From contig SULG01000001.1 of the NCBI GenBank assembly GCA_005524015.1, positions 53,263 through 117,262 on the forward strand: DNA of 64,000 nt. Direction: 5' to 3'. The stretch's first letter is position 1; the number at the start of each line of letters is the position of its first letter. The position numbers and the translations under genes are program-made. This DNA comes from Candidatus Jettenia ecosi (GTDB lineage Bacteria > Planctomycetota > Brocadiia > Brocadiales > Brocadiaceae). The notes beneath the pieces were generated by a model. That model did not search any database, was not told the DNA's origin, and saw only the letters and a program-made list of their open reading frames with translations. Below, one piece after another: positions 45,166 to 54,877 of the stretch.

Positions 45166-45213
45166 AAAAAGCAGTAAAGAAAGATGCCCCACACATCAAT
45201 CATTACTGCTTTT
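45166..45213. terminator. Candidate weak bidirectional terminator
   Basis: GCAGTAA (45171-45177) and TTACTGC (45203-45209) can pair around a 25-base loop, flanked by AAAAA on the left and TTTT on the right. The genes on either side converge on it. The stem is short, so confidence is limited. Confidence 0.4.
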
Positions 45214-45237
45214 AAAAACGTAAAAAATGGTATTTTC

Positions 45238-45969
45238 TTATTGCAGAGGATTTGCTATGAGCTTTGTGCCAAAGGCATGAGCTGTCTTTCCAATCCGGTA
45301 TTCACCATCTACTGATACAATAACCTCTTTAACCATACTGTTGGCCGATACTTTTTCAGGCTCATTATCACAAAGTATAACATCATAGGATAAAGACCAG
45401 TCTTTTATATCTTTATCAAGATCAACAAACCGGGATCCTATATGTTTCGATAACTCATTGATTTCCGGAGTTACAAAGGTAAGCCGAATATTATTAAGGT
45501 TAATTAAACGTTCCTGGTAAACTTTAGCTTTTCCATACGCTGGTTTGAACTCTGGTACCAAATCAACAACCTTTCCAAGGGAAACCGGACCATCAAGGAA
45601 TTTTATAAAATATTCCTTTACACGCCATACTTTTTGTCCATCAATCGTATCTTCGCCATAATAAAATCTGAACTCACAATTACTTCCATTCCTTTTCAAA
45701 TAATAGAAATCATGGACGGAAACATCGTATAAGAATTGTGCTCTCAGGATATTTTCCTCTTCCGGTGTTACCATTGCGTATCGTCTGAAAGGTTCTTCTT
45801 CACAATATAAGTAGGTTGGTTTCCCAAATTTTTCATTAACTTCTGCTTTTGTTAAACCAATAATACCATCTTCTAAAGCCTCTTTAGCAGAGAGGTTATT
45901 GTTTATAAAAAGACCTATTCCCAATAAACACATAAATGGTAGCGTTACTGAAATCAATTTACTTCTCAT
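45238..45969 (-). CDS. Exported protein of unknown function
   Basis: Three in-frame ATGs (45987, 45978, 45969) are possible; 45969 is chosen because AAAGGG lies nine bases upstream. A signal peptide (LISVTLPFMCLLGIGLFINNNLSA) is followed by about 215 residues with DGIIGLTKAEVNEKFGKPTYLYCEEEPFRRY. That segment loosely resembles SmpA/OmlA-like leads (GLTKAEVxxxFGKPT). The rest (FRFYYGEDTIDGQKVWRVKEY, VVDLVPEFKPAYG) has no known match to me. It stands alone, convergent with the methyltransferase gene. The location is probably periplasmic. Confidence 0.75.
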   Translation of the reverse strand: MRSKLISVTLPFMCLLGIGLFINNNLSAKEALEDGIIGLTKAEVNEKFGKPTYLYCEEEPFRRYAMVTPEEENILRAQFLYDVSVHDFYYLKRNGSNCEFRFYYGEDTIDGQKVWRVKEYFIKFLDGPVSLGKVVDLVPEFKPAYGKAKVYQERLINLNNIRLTFVTPEINELSKHIGSRFVDLDKDIKDWSLSYDVILCDNEPEKVSANSMVKEVIVSVDGEYRIGKTAHAFGTKLIANPLQ

Positions 45970-46408
45970 AACTTCCATCCCTTTCATTTTACCTTGTACT
46001 TATAGTATAGAATTATGCTTAAACAGCATTACAATTATGAAAAAATTTAAGAATGTAGTATATAGATTACTATAATATTTGTCAATTAATTATTATCTAA
46101 AAGAAAATGAGGTAAGACCCGTGAGAATTTGAGAATTGAAAACAACGTTTTAAGTTTTAGATTGATTTAAATCCAAAACCTGCTAAAAATGAAATATGTT
46201 ACGGTAAAGGTAAACCTTGAGAGTAATCAAGAAAGTGCTAAGTACGTAAACAGTGTTAGTAAACAGTATCAATATTAAGTAACAGATACTTACACCTATA
46301 ACTGACACGGTAGAAATAAGATAGCCTTACTGCCGAAGATGTTTTCCATGAATATCTTTGCAGGGGAAATTTTTGTTTTAAAGGATGCTATGCATGGAGG
46401 TAAAAGAT
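45970..46408. other. AT-rich intergenic region, no feature seen
   Basis: Roughly 440 bases separate the exported protein gene from the small cysteine protein gene. The sequence is AT-rich with short direct repeats such as GTAAACAGT. I find no RNA, hairpin or coding frame that I would support; a promoter for the following operon may lie within. Confidence 0.4.
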
Positions 46409-46591
46409 ATGTGTTATGAATGTGGATGTGGTAACGAGAATAGTGTTATGAGTCCTGATAGTATTACAGGAAAAACTTTTGAGCAGGCAGCAAAGGGTTC
46501 TGGTATAACAAAGAGGCAAGCTATGGAAAATACTTTTACACTTCTCAAGAAGGTATTAGGAAAAAGTGAAACTTTAGATAAAGGAAGATAA
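46409..46591 (+). CDS. Small CYECGCG protein, first gene of a hemerythrin operon
   Basis: ATG 46409 has GGAGG ten bases upstream; an earlier in-frame ATG is unlikely. The 60-residue product begins MCYECGCGNENSVMSPDSI and continues with a helical ITKRQAMENTFTLLKKVLGK. The N-terminal cysteines (CYECGCG) suggest a metal site. I do not recognise a characterised family. It lies five bases before the hemerythrin gene, which points to a shared role in sensing or handling oxygen, NO or iron. Confidence 0.75.
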   Translation: MCYECGCGNENSVMSPDSITGKTFEQAAKGSGITKRQAMENTFTLLKKVLGKSETLDKGR

Positions 46592-46596
46592 ATGAG

Positions 46597-47079
46597 ATGG
46601 TAAAATTAGATCCAATTACAGAATTCAGAGAAGATCACCGGAAGGTAAGGGATAGGTTACTTGAATTAATAGCTGCCTTACAATCAAAAGATGTTGTTAA
46701 GGCAAGAAAAATACTTGGCAAGATAAATGTGCTTGTTGGTCCACATTTTCGATATGAAGAAGAGACCCTTTATCCTGCGCTTCGCGTATTACTGGGTGAG
46801 CATGTTGACCAGCTGCTCAAAGAACATGACGGGGTAATAGCTACTGCCCGGTCTTGTGCTGAGCTATTAGAGAAGGATAATCTTACCGATGAAGAATCAA
46901 AGCAGGCCGCCATGGCAGCAAGATCGCTCCTGATCCATGTCTCAAATTGCGACGGATTGTCTATACTTTCTGAAAGATTGAACAAAAAAGAACTTGATAA
47001 TTTAGGAGAGAAACTTGCTGTTGCAAGGAAGTCAGGCGTATCTTTATTAGATTGGGCAGAAACCATAAGAAATAAGTAA
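46597..47079 (+). CDS. Hemerythrin-domain protein
   Basis: The 160-residue protein is a helical HHE-cation-binding domain. The ligand pattern is visible: REDHRKVRD, GPHFRYEEETLYPAL, LLKEHDGVI and HVSNCDGLS. The His and Glu residues could hold a diiron centre that binds oxygen or NO. The start lies five bases after the small CYECGCG gene and the stop is 8 bases before the DsrE-like gene. This tight spacing indicates one operon. The exact role (oxygen storage, sensing, iron repair) is not fixed by the sequence. Confidence 0.88.
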   Translation: MVKLDPITEFREDHRKVRDRLLELIAALQSKDVVKARKILGKINVLVGPHFRYEEETLYPALRVLLGEHVDQLLKEHDGVIATARSCAELLEKDNLTDEESKQAAMAARSLLIHVSNCDGLSILSERLNKKELDNLGEKLAVARKSGVSLLDWAETIRNK

Positions 47080-47087
47080 AATAAGCC

Positions 47088-47501
47088 ATGGAAACTGATA
47101 AGAGAGGTTTGTCAATAATATTTCATAGCGGTTCTTACGATCGCATCTATCACGGTTTCTCTATTGTCCTTGTGACCTTAGCGCTCGGCAGAGAGGTAAG
47201 GTGCTTTTTTACCTATTGGGCATTACCATATTTGGTGAAAGGAAAACCAGCTTTCCAGCTTAATGAAGAAGGCCGAATTCATCAGCAAATATTAGAGGAA
47301 CATATGAGAAAAGGTCATATGCAGGAAATATCTGAACTTTTAACACCGGCGAAGGCTATGGGTGCAAAGTTTTTTGTTTGCACCAATTCTATGGGCTTAT
47401 TAAATATATCCCGGGAAGAACTTGCAAAAGAAGTCGACAAGAGTATGGGATTAACTACATTTCTGGCAGAGACTGGCCAGGAACAAATTCTCTTTATTTA
47501 A
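47088..47501 (+). CDS. DsrE/DsrF-like family protein
   Basis: The 137-residue protein has the DsrE-superfamily layout: a beta strand (GLSIIFHSGSYDRIYHGFSIVLVTLALGREVRCFFTYWA), a helix-rich middle and a second strand (GAKFFVCTNSMGLLNI). Members include sulfur-relay TusBCD subunits and peroxiredoxin-like proteins. A cysteine (FVCTNSMG) sits at the position typical of the family. It is the third gene of the CYECGCG-hemerythrin-DsrE operon. Its partner and substrate are not known. Confidence 0.86.
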   Translation: METDKRGLSIIFHSGSYDRIYHGFSIVLVTLALGREVRCFFTYWALPYLVKGKPAFQLNEEGRIHQQILEEHMRKGHMQEISELLTPAKAMGAKFFVCTNSMGLLNISREELAKEVDKSMGLTTFLAETGQEQILFI

Positions 47502-47558
47502 ATTTCTACCTATTAACCAATTCAATACGTAAGTGTGTTCTTGAAAGGAATGTAAAAG

Positions 47559-48284
47559 ATGTTGAAGAAAATATCTCTATTGATACTTGCTTTATTCATT
47601 GTTTCAAAGGCCTCGCATGCTTTTGAAAGTGGCACTCTCCGTGGTCGTATTGTGGATGGTTTTGGCAAACCTCTTTCTTTTGCTGATGTCACGTCTGTAT
47701 CTAACGGATCGAAGTTGAGGGCGTCTTCCGATTCAACAGGTAATTTTTCTATTAGTTACCATCCTGGCAATATTAAACTGACCTTTGATAAAGGCGGGTA
47801 TATCCCTTTATATATACCGTTATCGCTTGATGAGACAACCGATCTCTCGATTGGCGATATTACCTTGTGGAAAATACCTCCGAAAGGGGGGCTGTTTGTT
47901 GTAGGTGATAACGCCTATGGGGAAATTAATAACGCTGAGTACTATTCTGAAAGTACTAGTAAAGAAAAGCGTTTTTATGCAAAAGGTTCACCGACAAAGA
48001 TTAAAGGTCGGGAACTTAAACTTATTGATTTTCAAACCGATAATCCTCTGGTAATAGGGAAGACGCTTTACCGTGTTGATTCAAATAATTCGTTAGGAAG
48101 TATTGTCTTTTACCCCACACAGAGTTACGTTTTAAATAAAGAAAAAGATGCGTACACAAAGATTGCTGATAATGTTGGTATGCGGAAATTAGAATTGCCA
48201 CCAGGCCGCTATTTCTATTGTGTAGGAGAAATAACGATACGGTCGAAGGTTGGACCTGGGTTCTTTTTTGAGGTATCTTCTTAA
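47559..48284 (+). CDS. Exported protein with carboxypeptidase-regulatory-like domain
   Basis: A signal peptide (LLILALFIVSKASHAFE) is followed by a CarboxypepD_reg-like beta-sandwich: TLRGRIVDGFGKPLSFADVTSVSNGSKLRASSDSTGNFSISYHPG. The remaining 150 residues (GGLFVVGDNAYGEI, FYPTQSYVLNKEKDAYTKI, LELPPGRYFYCVGEI) have no clear match. Such domains occur in surface or periplasmic proteins and may bind carbohydrates or partners. It converges on the ftsH pseudogene and the two stops overlap by 4 bases. Confidence 0.8.
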   Translation: MLKKISLLILALFIVSKASHAFESGTLRGRIVDGFGKPLSFADVTSVSNGSKLRASSDSTGNFSISYHPGNIKLTFDKGGYIPLYIPLSLDETTDLSIGDITLWKIPPKGGLFVVGDNAYGEINNAEYYSESTSKEKRFYAKGSPTKIKGRELKLIDFQTDNPLVIGKTLYRVDSNNSLGSIVFYPTQSYVLNKEKDAYTKIADNVGMRKLELPPGRYFYCVGEITIRSKVGPGFFFEVSS

Positions 48285-50114
48285 AGAGTGTTATTTTTTG
48301 GATCGGGGAGGTTGTGAGATATAATTTCCCTCAGTTCTTCACCCTCAATGACCTCCTTCTCCAGAAGTCGTTTTGCAAGAACTTGTAAACGACCTTTGTT
48401 TTCCAAAAGTATATTTTTTACTCTTGCGTAGGAGTCGAAGATGATTTTTTTGACTTCATTATCAATTTCTTTTGAAATCTCTTCGCTTGATTCACGGCCC
48501 GAGTATCCAAACTCCAGGAATTGTGATTTTCTTTTTTGAAATGTCATAGGACCAATTTTTTCGCTCATGCCATATTCTTTGACCATACTCATTGCAATCT
48601 CTGTCGCCCGCTCCAGGTGCCCGCCCGCCGAGGAGTACGGCAAGCCGGTCCAATAATTCTGATCGTGTTAACAAGTACCGGTCTTCAGTAGGCAACTGGA
48701 GTGTATATCCCAATGCAGCAATACCGCGTGGAATAATGGAAATTCTATGGACTTTGTCAGCGCCCGGAACTGATTCTGCAACTAAAGCATGGCCTGACTC
48801 GTGATAAGCAATGATCTCCAACTCCTTTTTGCTCATAACTCTTTTTTTCTTTTCTAATCCGGCAACTACCCGGTTAATCGATTCTTCAAAATTTTCCATA
48901 TCCACAGACTCTTTTCCCGTTCGTGCAGCAAGAAGCGCTGCCTCGTTGACGACATTGGCAAGATCTGCCCCGACAAAGCCTGGTGTTCGTGCAGCAATAA
49001 TTTTTATATCTACAGCCTTGCCAACCTTCACATTTTTGCAATGAACCTGTAATATTTCTTCGCGCCCTTTGATGTCGGGCCTGTCTACCAGGATATGCCT
49101 GTCAAACCTTCCGGGCCTCAATAAAGCTGGGTCCAGAATCTCTGGCCTGTTTGTTGCCGCCATGATAATTACCCCTTTCCGGGTATCAAATCCGTCCATT
49201 TCTATAAGAAGTTGATTTAAAGTATTTTCTCGTTCTTCGTGACCACCTGAAATAGGCGCTGCTGCACGTATTTTTCCCAAAGCGTCAACTTCATCAATAA
49301 ATATAATACAAGGGGCCTTTTCCTGTGCCTGTCCAAAGAGATCGCGCACTCGCGCAGCTCCTACTCCAACAAACATCTCGACAAATCCTGATCCACTCAT
49401 AGAGAAAAAAGGCACTTTCGCTTCACCTGCGACTGCTTTAGCTAGCAATGTCTTACCCGTGCCGGTAGGTCCCACAAGCAGCACCCCTTTGGGTATCTTT
49501 CCACCCAATCTCTGGTATTTTTGTGGATTTTGGAGATAATCGATAATCTCTTTTAACTCCTCCTTTGCTTCATCAACGCCGGCTACATCATCAAAAGTAA
49601 CACCGGTATTCTTGTCGATGTAAAGGCTAGCCCGGCTTTTCCCGATGGACATAAGTCCTGCTCCGGTTGCTCCACGCCTGACCCGTGATATCATAATGAG
49701 AAAAATTATCATAGGGATAAACCAGAGTAAAAACAGACTGCCACGCCATCCTCCGCCTTCGAGTGCAGAAAATTTTATATTATGCGCAACAAGTTCTTTT
49801 ACCAGAGCCGGGTCTTCTACCTTGACCGTTGTTACACCCCTCTTACCTTTTTGTTCTGCTTCGGCCTTTAAAATTCCTCTGATCGTTGTCGGATAGAAGA
49901 TTACCTCTTCCAGTTTATTTTCCTGTATTAATTTCCGGAATTCACTATAAGGAATATTTTCTGTTTTTACGAAGTCAGCCTTTGCAATACGATGCAGGGT
50001 GAAAATTGATAGAAAGAGGAGAAATACTACAGATATTTTACAGAAATATTTTTGTGTCATTCTCACTAACCTCATGTTATTTTGAGAGTAAACCTTTACG
50101 ATCCTTTGGCTCAT
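48281..50114 (-). pseudogene. ftsH: FtsH-type membrane metalloprotease with internal deletion and frameshift
   Basis: The first frame (50114 to about 48630) has two membrane segments, an AAA domain with Walker A GPTGTGKT (about 214) and [10 protein letters not shown], the SRH region [11 protein letters not shown], and the zinc motif HESGH (about 436). After [13 protein letters not shown] it runs into the wrong frame. The second frame (48643 to 48281) resumes with [23 protein letters not shown] and the normal C-terminus. About 15 residues expected between GGRA and DLERAT, which include a metal-ligand Asp, are missing. The junction is GGCGGGCGGGCAC, a short GC repeat that could have recombined. 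This FtsH would be inactive unless it is an assembly error. Confidence 0.87.
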
Positions 50115-50310
50115 AAAAAGGTGGGAAGACTCTGTGCCGGAGGTCCTTGTGGCCTGCCTAAATTATATTACAAAGTATCTACTACTTTGGCAACCTATAA
50201 TTTGGATGCTGATCTGCATGTCTGATTTTTTGCATAGTATTCTCTTTTCTGATATTAATTATTGACTCACATGATTACAGGCCATAAAATTGATTTTAAT
50301 TTATTTCGTT

Positions 50311-51546
50311 ATGGCAGATAGATATGATCTCATCGTTATTGGTGGAGGGCCGGCCGGTATGGTTGCTGCCGGTCGTGCTGGAGAACGGGGAAAGAAGGTT
50401 ATACTTCTTGAAAAGACAAATCACCTGGGCAAAAAACTCCTCATGTGTGCTGCCGGCCGGTGTAATGTAACCAATACTGCCCCATTAGATATATTTGTAA
50501 AGGCATACGGGAAGGGAGGCCCTTTCCTTCGCACAGCATTGGAAATATTTGATAATGAGAGATTACGATCATTCTTTACATCGTACGGTATCGAAACAGT
50601 TGTAGAAAATAAAGGCCGTGTCTTTCCGAAAAGCCAAAGGGCGGACTCTATCCTGAAAGCGCTTGAGGCTTACCTGTATGATCACAAAGTAACAATCCAG
50701 ACTGGTTCGCCTGTCCTGCGAATACAAGCAGAAGGCAATTGTATACGAGGGGTAGAAACAAACCGGGGGGATATTTTTGGACGGAATGTTTTAATTGCAA
50801 CAGGGGGGCTTAGTTATCCTGCTACGGGGAGTATGGGAGATGGCTATAGATTCGCCTCGTCGGTAGATCATACAATTTCACCACTATACCCGGCTATCAT
50901 TGCCTTTGAGACGGCAGAAACGTGGGTAAAATCTGTACAGGGAACTCCCATGAAAAATGTAAGTATTGCAGCCTGTCAACAGGGTAAAAAGATTGTTGAA
51001 CATTTTGGTGAGGCGCTTTTTACTCATTATGGTATTTCCGGACCAGCCATTCTTGATATGAGCAAACGGCTTGTTGAGCGTCTGCCAGAAGGACCCATAC
51101 GAATACACATAGATTTTAAACCGAATCACGCATTCCATGAACTTGACATCCTTCTGCTAGACCAGATGAAACGGCATGGTAGTAAAGCAATCAAATCCTG
51201 CTTAACTTCTCTTATTCCGGAAAAATTGGTTTCTATCCTTCTGCATCTCTGTGATATTGAGCTACAAAAAAAGGCAGCACAAATAACTGCATCGGAGAGG
51301 AAGAAAATACTGAAACAACTCAAGGGACTATCTCTTACCCTCGTTCGTCATCGTCCGGTTGAGGAGGCTATCGTAATGGCAGGTGGTATAAATTTGCATG
51401 AAGTTGATATAAAGACAATGAGATCTAAACTCCGGGAAGGATTGTATTTTGCGGGAGAGGTGCTTGATATAGATGGTCCTACCGGCGGGTTCAATCTCCA
51501 GGCGGCATTTTCTACCGGATATCTTGCGGGGGATTCAATAATTTAG
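50311..51546 (+). CDS. NAD(P)/FAD-dependent oxidoreductase, HI0933/BaiN family
   Basis: ATG 50311 begins MADRYDLIVIGGGPAGMVAAGRAGERGKKVILLEK, a full dinucleotide-binding fold. The in-frame TTG at 50290 is judged too far upstream. The 411-residue protein has the family's KKLLMCAAGRCNVTN, GRVFPKSQRADSIL, VLIATGGLSYPATGSMGDGY, FTHYGISGPAILDMS and GEVLDIDGPTGGFNLQAAFSTG motifs. It is an FAD flavoprotein whose substrate in most organisms is unknown; some relatives act on bile acids. It diverges from the ftsH pseudogene and precedes the beta-barrel gene. Confidence 0.93.
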   Translation: MADRYDLIVIGGGPAGMVAAGRAGERGKKVILLEKTNHLGKKLLMCAAGRCNVTNTAPLDIFVKAYGKGGPFLRTALEIFDNERLRSFFTSYGIETVVENKGRVFPKSQRADSILKALEAYLYDHKVTIQTGSPVLRIQAEGNCIRGVETNRGDIFGRNVLIATGGLSYPATGSMGDGYRFASSVDHTISPLYPAIIAFETAETWVKSVQGTPMKNVSIAACQQGKKIVEHFGEALFTHYGISGPAILDMSKRLVERLPEGPIRIHIDFKPNHAFHELDILLLDQMKRHGSKAIKSCLTSLIPEKLVSILLHLCDIELQKKAAQITASERKKILKQLKGLSLTLVRHRPVEEAIVMAGGINLHEVDIKTMRSKLREGLYFAGEVLDIDGPTGGFNLQAAFSTGYLAGDSII

Positions 51547-51651
51547 AAAAGCCGTTTGATTTTTATTCCATGATATGATATTTACTTAAACTTTCAGGCA
51601 TACAGAGAGTTCTTCAAAATATTTTGATATACTTTAAAAGGAGTAGAGGCT

Positions 51652-52587
51652 ATGCATCGCGGTATTCTGATTATTGTCTATCTTCTCAGCTTATTATTGT
51701 TTACTCAAATACCCCAGAGTTTTGCAAATGACGAAAAGGTACAAAATATCACAGGAAATACTTCTCTCAGCGAAAACGGATTAAAACATCACGGTCTGCA
51801 AAGAAACCTTGGGTTTTCAAACTTCCTTGAAGGATGGTTAACACCCTGGGAGAAGTACGAAGAAAGTGAAACTCAAGCGCACAGAGTACCTCTCTTACGT
51901 ATTGTGCCTGCATTCTTTAAGAGAGAAGTTCGTTTTAATTATATTTACATAGATGATGAAGATGGTGGAGAGTTGGATGTTCATGAGTGGGGGTTAGCAT
52001 TAGAGCTTCCTCTTACCCTGCGTATTAAGCTCGATGTAGAGACAAAAGTATTATATACGAGTGGAGATACCGAAAATGTTGGAGTTGGAGACACAAGATT
52101 TGCCTTAAGAGCCATGCTCCTGGAATCGAATACCTTCTCATTATCAACAGGTTCCATTATTGATGTTCCCATAGGTGATGAGGACCGGCATCTGGGTAGC
52201 GGGGTAACAACTCTTGGTCAGCAACTTGCGTTTTGGATGGATATGGGACATCGCATAAGCCTGCATTCCTTTTTAGGTGTTGATGTCCCTACCGGTGGAG
52301 ATCACAAAGAAGATGCCAATGTAGATTTTCTTTATGGTGTGGCATTATCAAAAACCTTTACTATGGAAAATGTTCCAGCCCTGGAAGGTATTACACCATT
52401 TATTGAATTGAATGGCCAAAAAGGGTTTGGATTGGAAGAGGATGAAGAATACCGTGTAGATATCCTTCCAGGCATGCGTTGGGATCTTTCTCGCGAACTG
52501 TATGTTATGCATGGTATTGAAATTCCTTTGAATGGAACAGAAGAGTTTGATAAACGGGTTTGGTTCAGTGTTATCAAAGATTTTTAA
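51652..52587 (+). CDS. Outer-membrane beta-barrel-like protein
   Basis: ATG 51652 is preceded by AAAAGGAG. A signal peptide (ILIIVYLLSLLLFTQIPQSFA) is followed by about 285 residues rich in alternating hydrophobic strands and aromatic residues (VRFNYIYIDDED, LPLTLRIKLDVETKVLYTSG, TFSLSTGSIIDVPIG), ending with a Phe (VIKDF). This is typical of an outer-membrane barrel and resembles the phenol-degradation MetA-type transporter family. The substrate is unknown. It converges with the SGNH/LamG gene, 37 bases apart. Confidence 0.8.
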   Translation: MHRGILIIVYLLSLLLFTQIPQSFANDEKVQNITGNTSLSENGLKHHGLQRNLGFSNFLEGWLTPWEKYEESETQAHRVPLLRIVPAFFKREVRFNYIYIDDEDGGELDVHEWGLALELPLTLRIKLDVETKVLYTSGDTENVGVGDTRFALRAMLLESNTFSLSTGSIIDVPIGDEDRHLGSGVTTLGQQLAFWMDMGHRISLHSFLGVDVPTGGDHKEDANVDFLYGVALSKTFTMENVPALEGITPFIELNGQKGFGLEEDEEYRVDILPGMRWDLSRELYVMHGIEIPLNGTEEFDKRVWFSVIKDF

Positions 52588-52624
52588 TTTCAAAGGAACG
52601 CACAAAAAGAACAACAATAAAATA

Positions 52625-54877
52625 CTAATAACTCGTATATAATTCTTGTACTTCCGTATCGGTTAAAGCCCGGTCGTAAAGACGAATATCATCGATAATT
52701 CCTTGAAAATAGCCGTTATTAACCCTTGAATATCCAATTCTCATATCAGGGTACGATGTTAACGGTACTATGGTATTTCCCGCAGGGTGGGTCCGTGTAT
52801 GGGCCAACAGTCCATTGACATACAATTTTTGTTCTCCCGTCGTTTTGTTGTAGGCGCCTACAACATGGAACCAGCTACCTACCGAATTCGTTAAATTCTT
52901 TTGGGTAGTTTTTATACTTCTGATTCCGCCAACATCTTTTGTTATTACGATAAACTGAAGTGTATCAGGATCGCTTTTGTAAAACCGTAAATCAAAACCC
53001 TGCTGAAGCTGGGCATCTGAATTCCACTTATATCCGCCGAATAGAGCATCAGCATAGGTTGTATCATTGGTGTTTTTATAGAACCAGGCAGAAATTGAAA
53101 TCTCATCGTAATTCATACGGGGAACGGATACGGAATCATCAATCCCATCAAAGCTTAATCCACCTCCGGTTTTACCGGTTGTCCATATGGCGCCATTGAT
53201 GGCGCCATGCATACCGTTACCGGAAGAATCGGTGGCAGTGATTCCTGTTCCCTCGTTTAATGTATAAAGAGCTTTTAAGTCGCTGGAAGTGCCTGTAACA
53301 AATGTGGCAGTTACCGCTTTATTACTAGTCATGGTCAATGTCGTGGGATTGTTGCTTCCTGATAAATCGCCACTCCAATGATTAAAAATCCATCCCTGAT
53401 CGGCTTTTGCTGCCAAAGTAACTATCTGACCAGACGTATAAGGCGGGTTTGGATCAGTTGATACTGAACCGCTGCCCACAGTTGTTATTGTTAGGCTAAG
53501 GCCAGGCGTTACCCCTTTATACAGATTTTCAACCTCAATAGTACTCAACGCCCGGTTATAAAGGCGGACTTCATCTATAATACCGTTAAAATAACCATTA
53601 TTAGATCTCGAATATCCTATTCTCATGTCAGAATAATATGCCAGAGGCATGACAGTGTTTCCTGCCGGATGTGTTTGTGTGTTAACTAACTTTCCGTCTA
53701 TATAAAGTTTTTGTTCTCCTGTTGTTTTCTTATAGGTACCTGCAACATGATACCAATTACCAACGGAATTATTAAATTTATATTTTGCCGTCTTGCCTGT
53801 TATAACTCCATTTCTATCTCTCGTAAACAGAATAAATTCAAGGGTATTAGGAGAATAACGATGGAATCGTACATCAAAACCTTCCTTAACTCCGACCCAC
53901 CTTGATCCCCCAAATATGGCGTCAGCGTTTGTTGTATCATTGGCATTTTTATAGAACCATGCAGAAATTGACATCTCGTCATTATTCATACGGGGAATCA
54001 ATACATAATCATCAACCCCATCAAAACTTAGCCCATTCCCGCTTCTGCCTGCTATCCATACAGCCCCGTTAACAGCGCCATTCCTCTTGTAGGTTGACGA
54101 GTCAATAGCAACTGTTCCAGACCCATTATTAAAAGCATAATAAGCCTGGAGGGCTGGACCTGAAACCGGAGGAGTACAGGGAGGAGGCTGGTATGAGTCT
54201 GTCAGGATTTGTTCTACGGCAGGAAACCAAACATCAGCCATCTTGATATAACCGTTAGAGTTTGGATGCAAATTATCATCCATATCGTTCTGATAATTCA
54301 AGGCATTTTCCATATCGACAATAATAATTTTATCACAATGGGCAATCCGTGCCTCCGCCATAGCCCGAATATTATTGTTAAACTGTGTTATTAATGGATT
54401 ATAGGTCTTATTATTGATTATAAGAGCCAAAACTACGATAATATCTTTACTATACTTATCAATTTCATCAAGAATAAGCGCTACATCATCGGGGCTTGTA
54501 TTGAAATCATTCGTTCCAATGTGAAGCAGGATGATATCGGCTGGATTGGCAACGAGCCAGGTATATATCTGCCCGGCTATTTCATTATCACTCCAACCAC
54601 CGTGTCCTTCGTGGTTATAATCAAAACCCGGATTTGCAAGAATACCGTGACTCAAACTCCCTACAAAATCGACATCGTAGCCAGCATCTTTTAAATCAAG
54701 ATAAAGCTTTTGCCGGTAACCTACCCTATAATCTTCTGGTATATTCTTTACAAAACCCTGGGTAATTGAATCACCAAGGGGCATAATTTTTGTGCTGGCA
54801 GACGCTGCTTTGATTATGGTTATGTATAGAAAGATGATATAAGTTATTATAGTAAAAGCAACTATAGTTTTTTTCAT
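52625..54877 (-). CDS. Secreted SGNH hydrolase with two LamG-type domains
   Basis: The start is set at ATG 54877, which has GGAGAGG upstream; an earlier ATG at 54895 overlaps that site. A signal peptide (TIVAFTIITYIIFLYITIIKAASA) is followed by an SGNH/GDSL-type esterase: block I LGDSITQG (about 35), HGGWSD, IGTNDFN and the DNLHPN block with the catalytic Asp-His. Next are a LamG/concanavalin-like domain (255-445), an InlB-type repeat (GSVSTDPNPPYTSGQIVTLAAKAD, WSGDLSGSNNPTTLTMTSNK) and a second LamG domain (555-750). The two LamG domains are closely similar, so they arose by duplication. It probably acts on an external polysaccharide or sugar ester. Confidence 0.9.
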   Translation of the reverse strand: MKKTIVAFTIITYIIFLYITIIKAASASTKIMPLGDSITQGFVKNIPEDYRVGYRQKLYLDLKDAGYDVDFVGSLSHGILANPGFDYNHEGHGGWSDNEIAGQIYTWLVANPADIILLHIGTNDFNTSPDDVALILDEIDKYSKDIIVVLALIINNKTYNPLITQFNNNIRAMAEARIAHCDKIIIVDMENALNYQNDMDDNLHPNSNGYIKMADVWFPAVEQILTDSYQPPPCTPPVSGPALQAYYAFNNGSGTVAIDSSTYKRNGAVNGAVWIAGRSGNGLSFDGVDDYVLIPRMNNDEMSISAWFYKNANDTTNADAIFGGSRWVGVKEGFDVRFHRYSPNTLEFILFTRDRNGVITGKTAKYKFNNSVGNWYHVAGTYKKTTGEQKLYIDGKLVNTQTHPAGNTVMPLAYYSDMRIGYSRSNNGYFNGIIDEVRLYNRALSTIEVENLYKGVTPGLSLTITTVGSGSVSTDPNPPYTSGQIVTLAAKADQGWIFNHWSGDLSGSNNPTTLTMTSNKAVTATFVTGTSSDLKALYTLNEGTGITATDSSGNGMHGAINGAIWTTGKTGGGLSFDGIDDSVSVPRMNYDEISISAWFYKNTNDTTYADALFGGYKWNSDAQLQQGFDLRFYKSDPDTLQFIVITKDVGGIRSIKTTQKNLTNSVGSWFHVVGAYNKTTGEQKLYVNGLLAHTRTHPAGNTIVPLTSYPDMRIGYSRVNNGYFQGIIDDIRLYDRALTDTEVQELYTSY

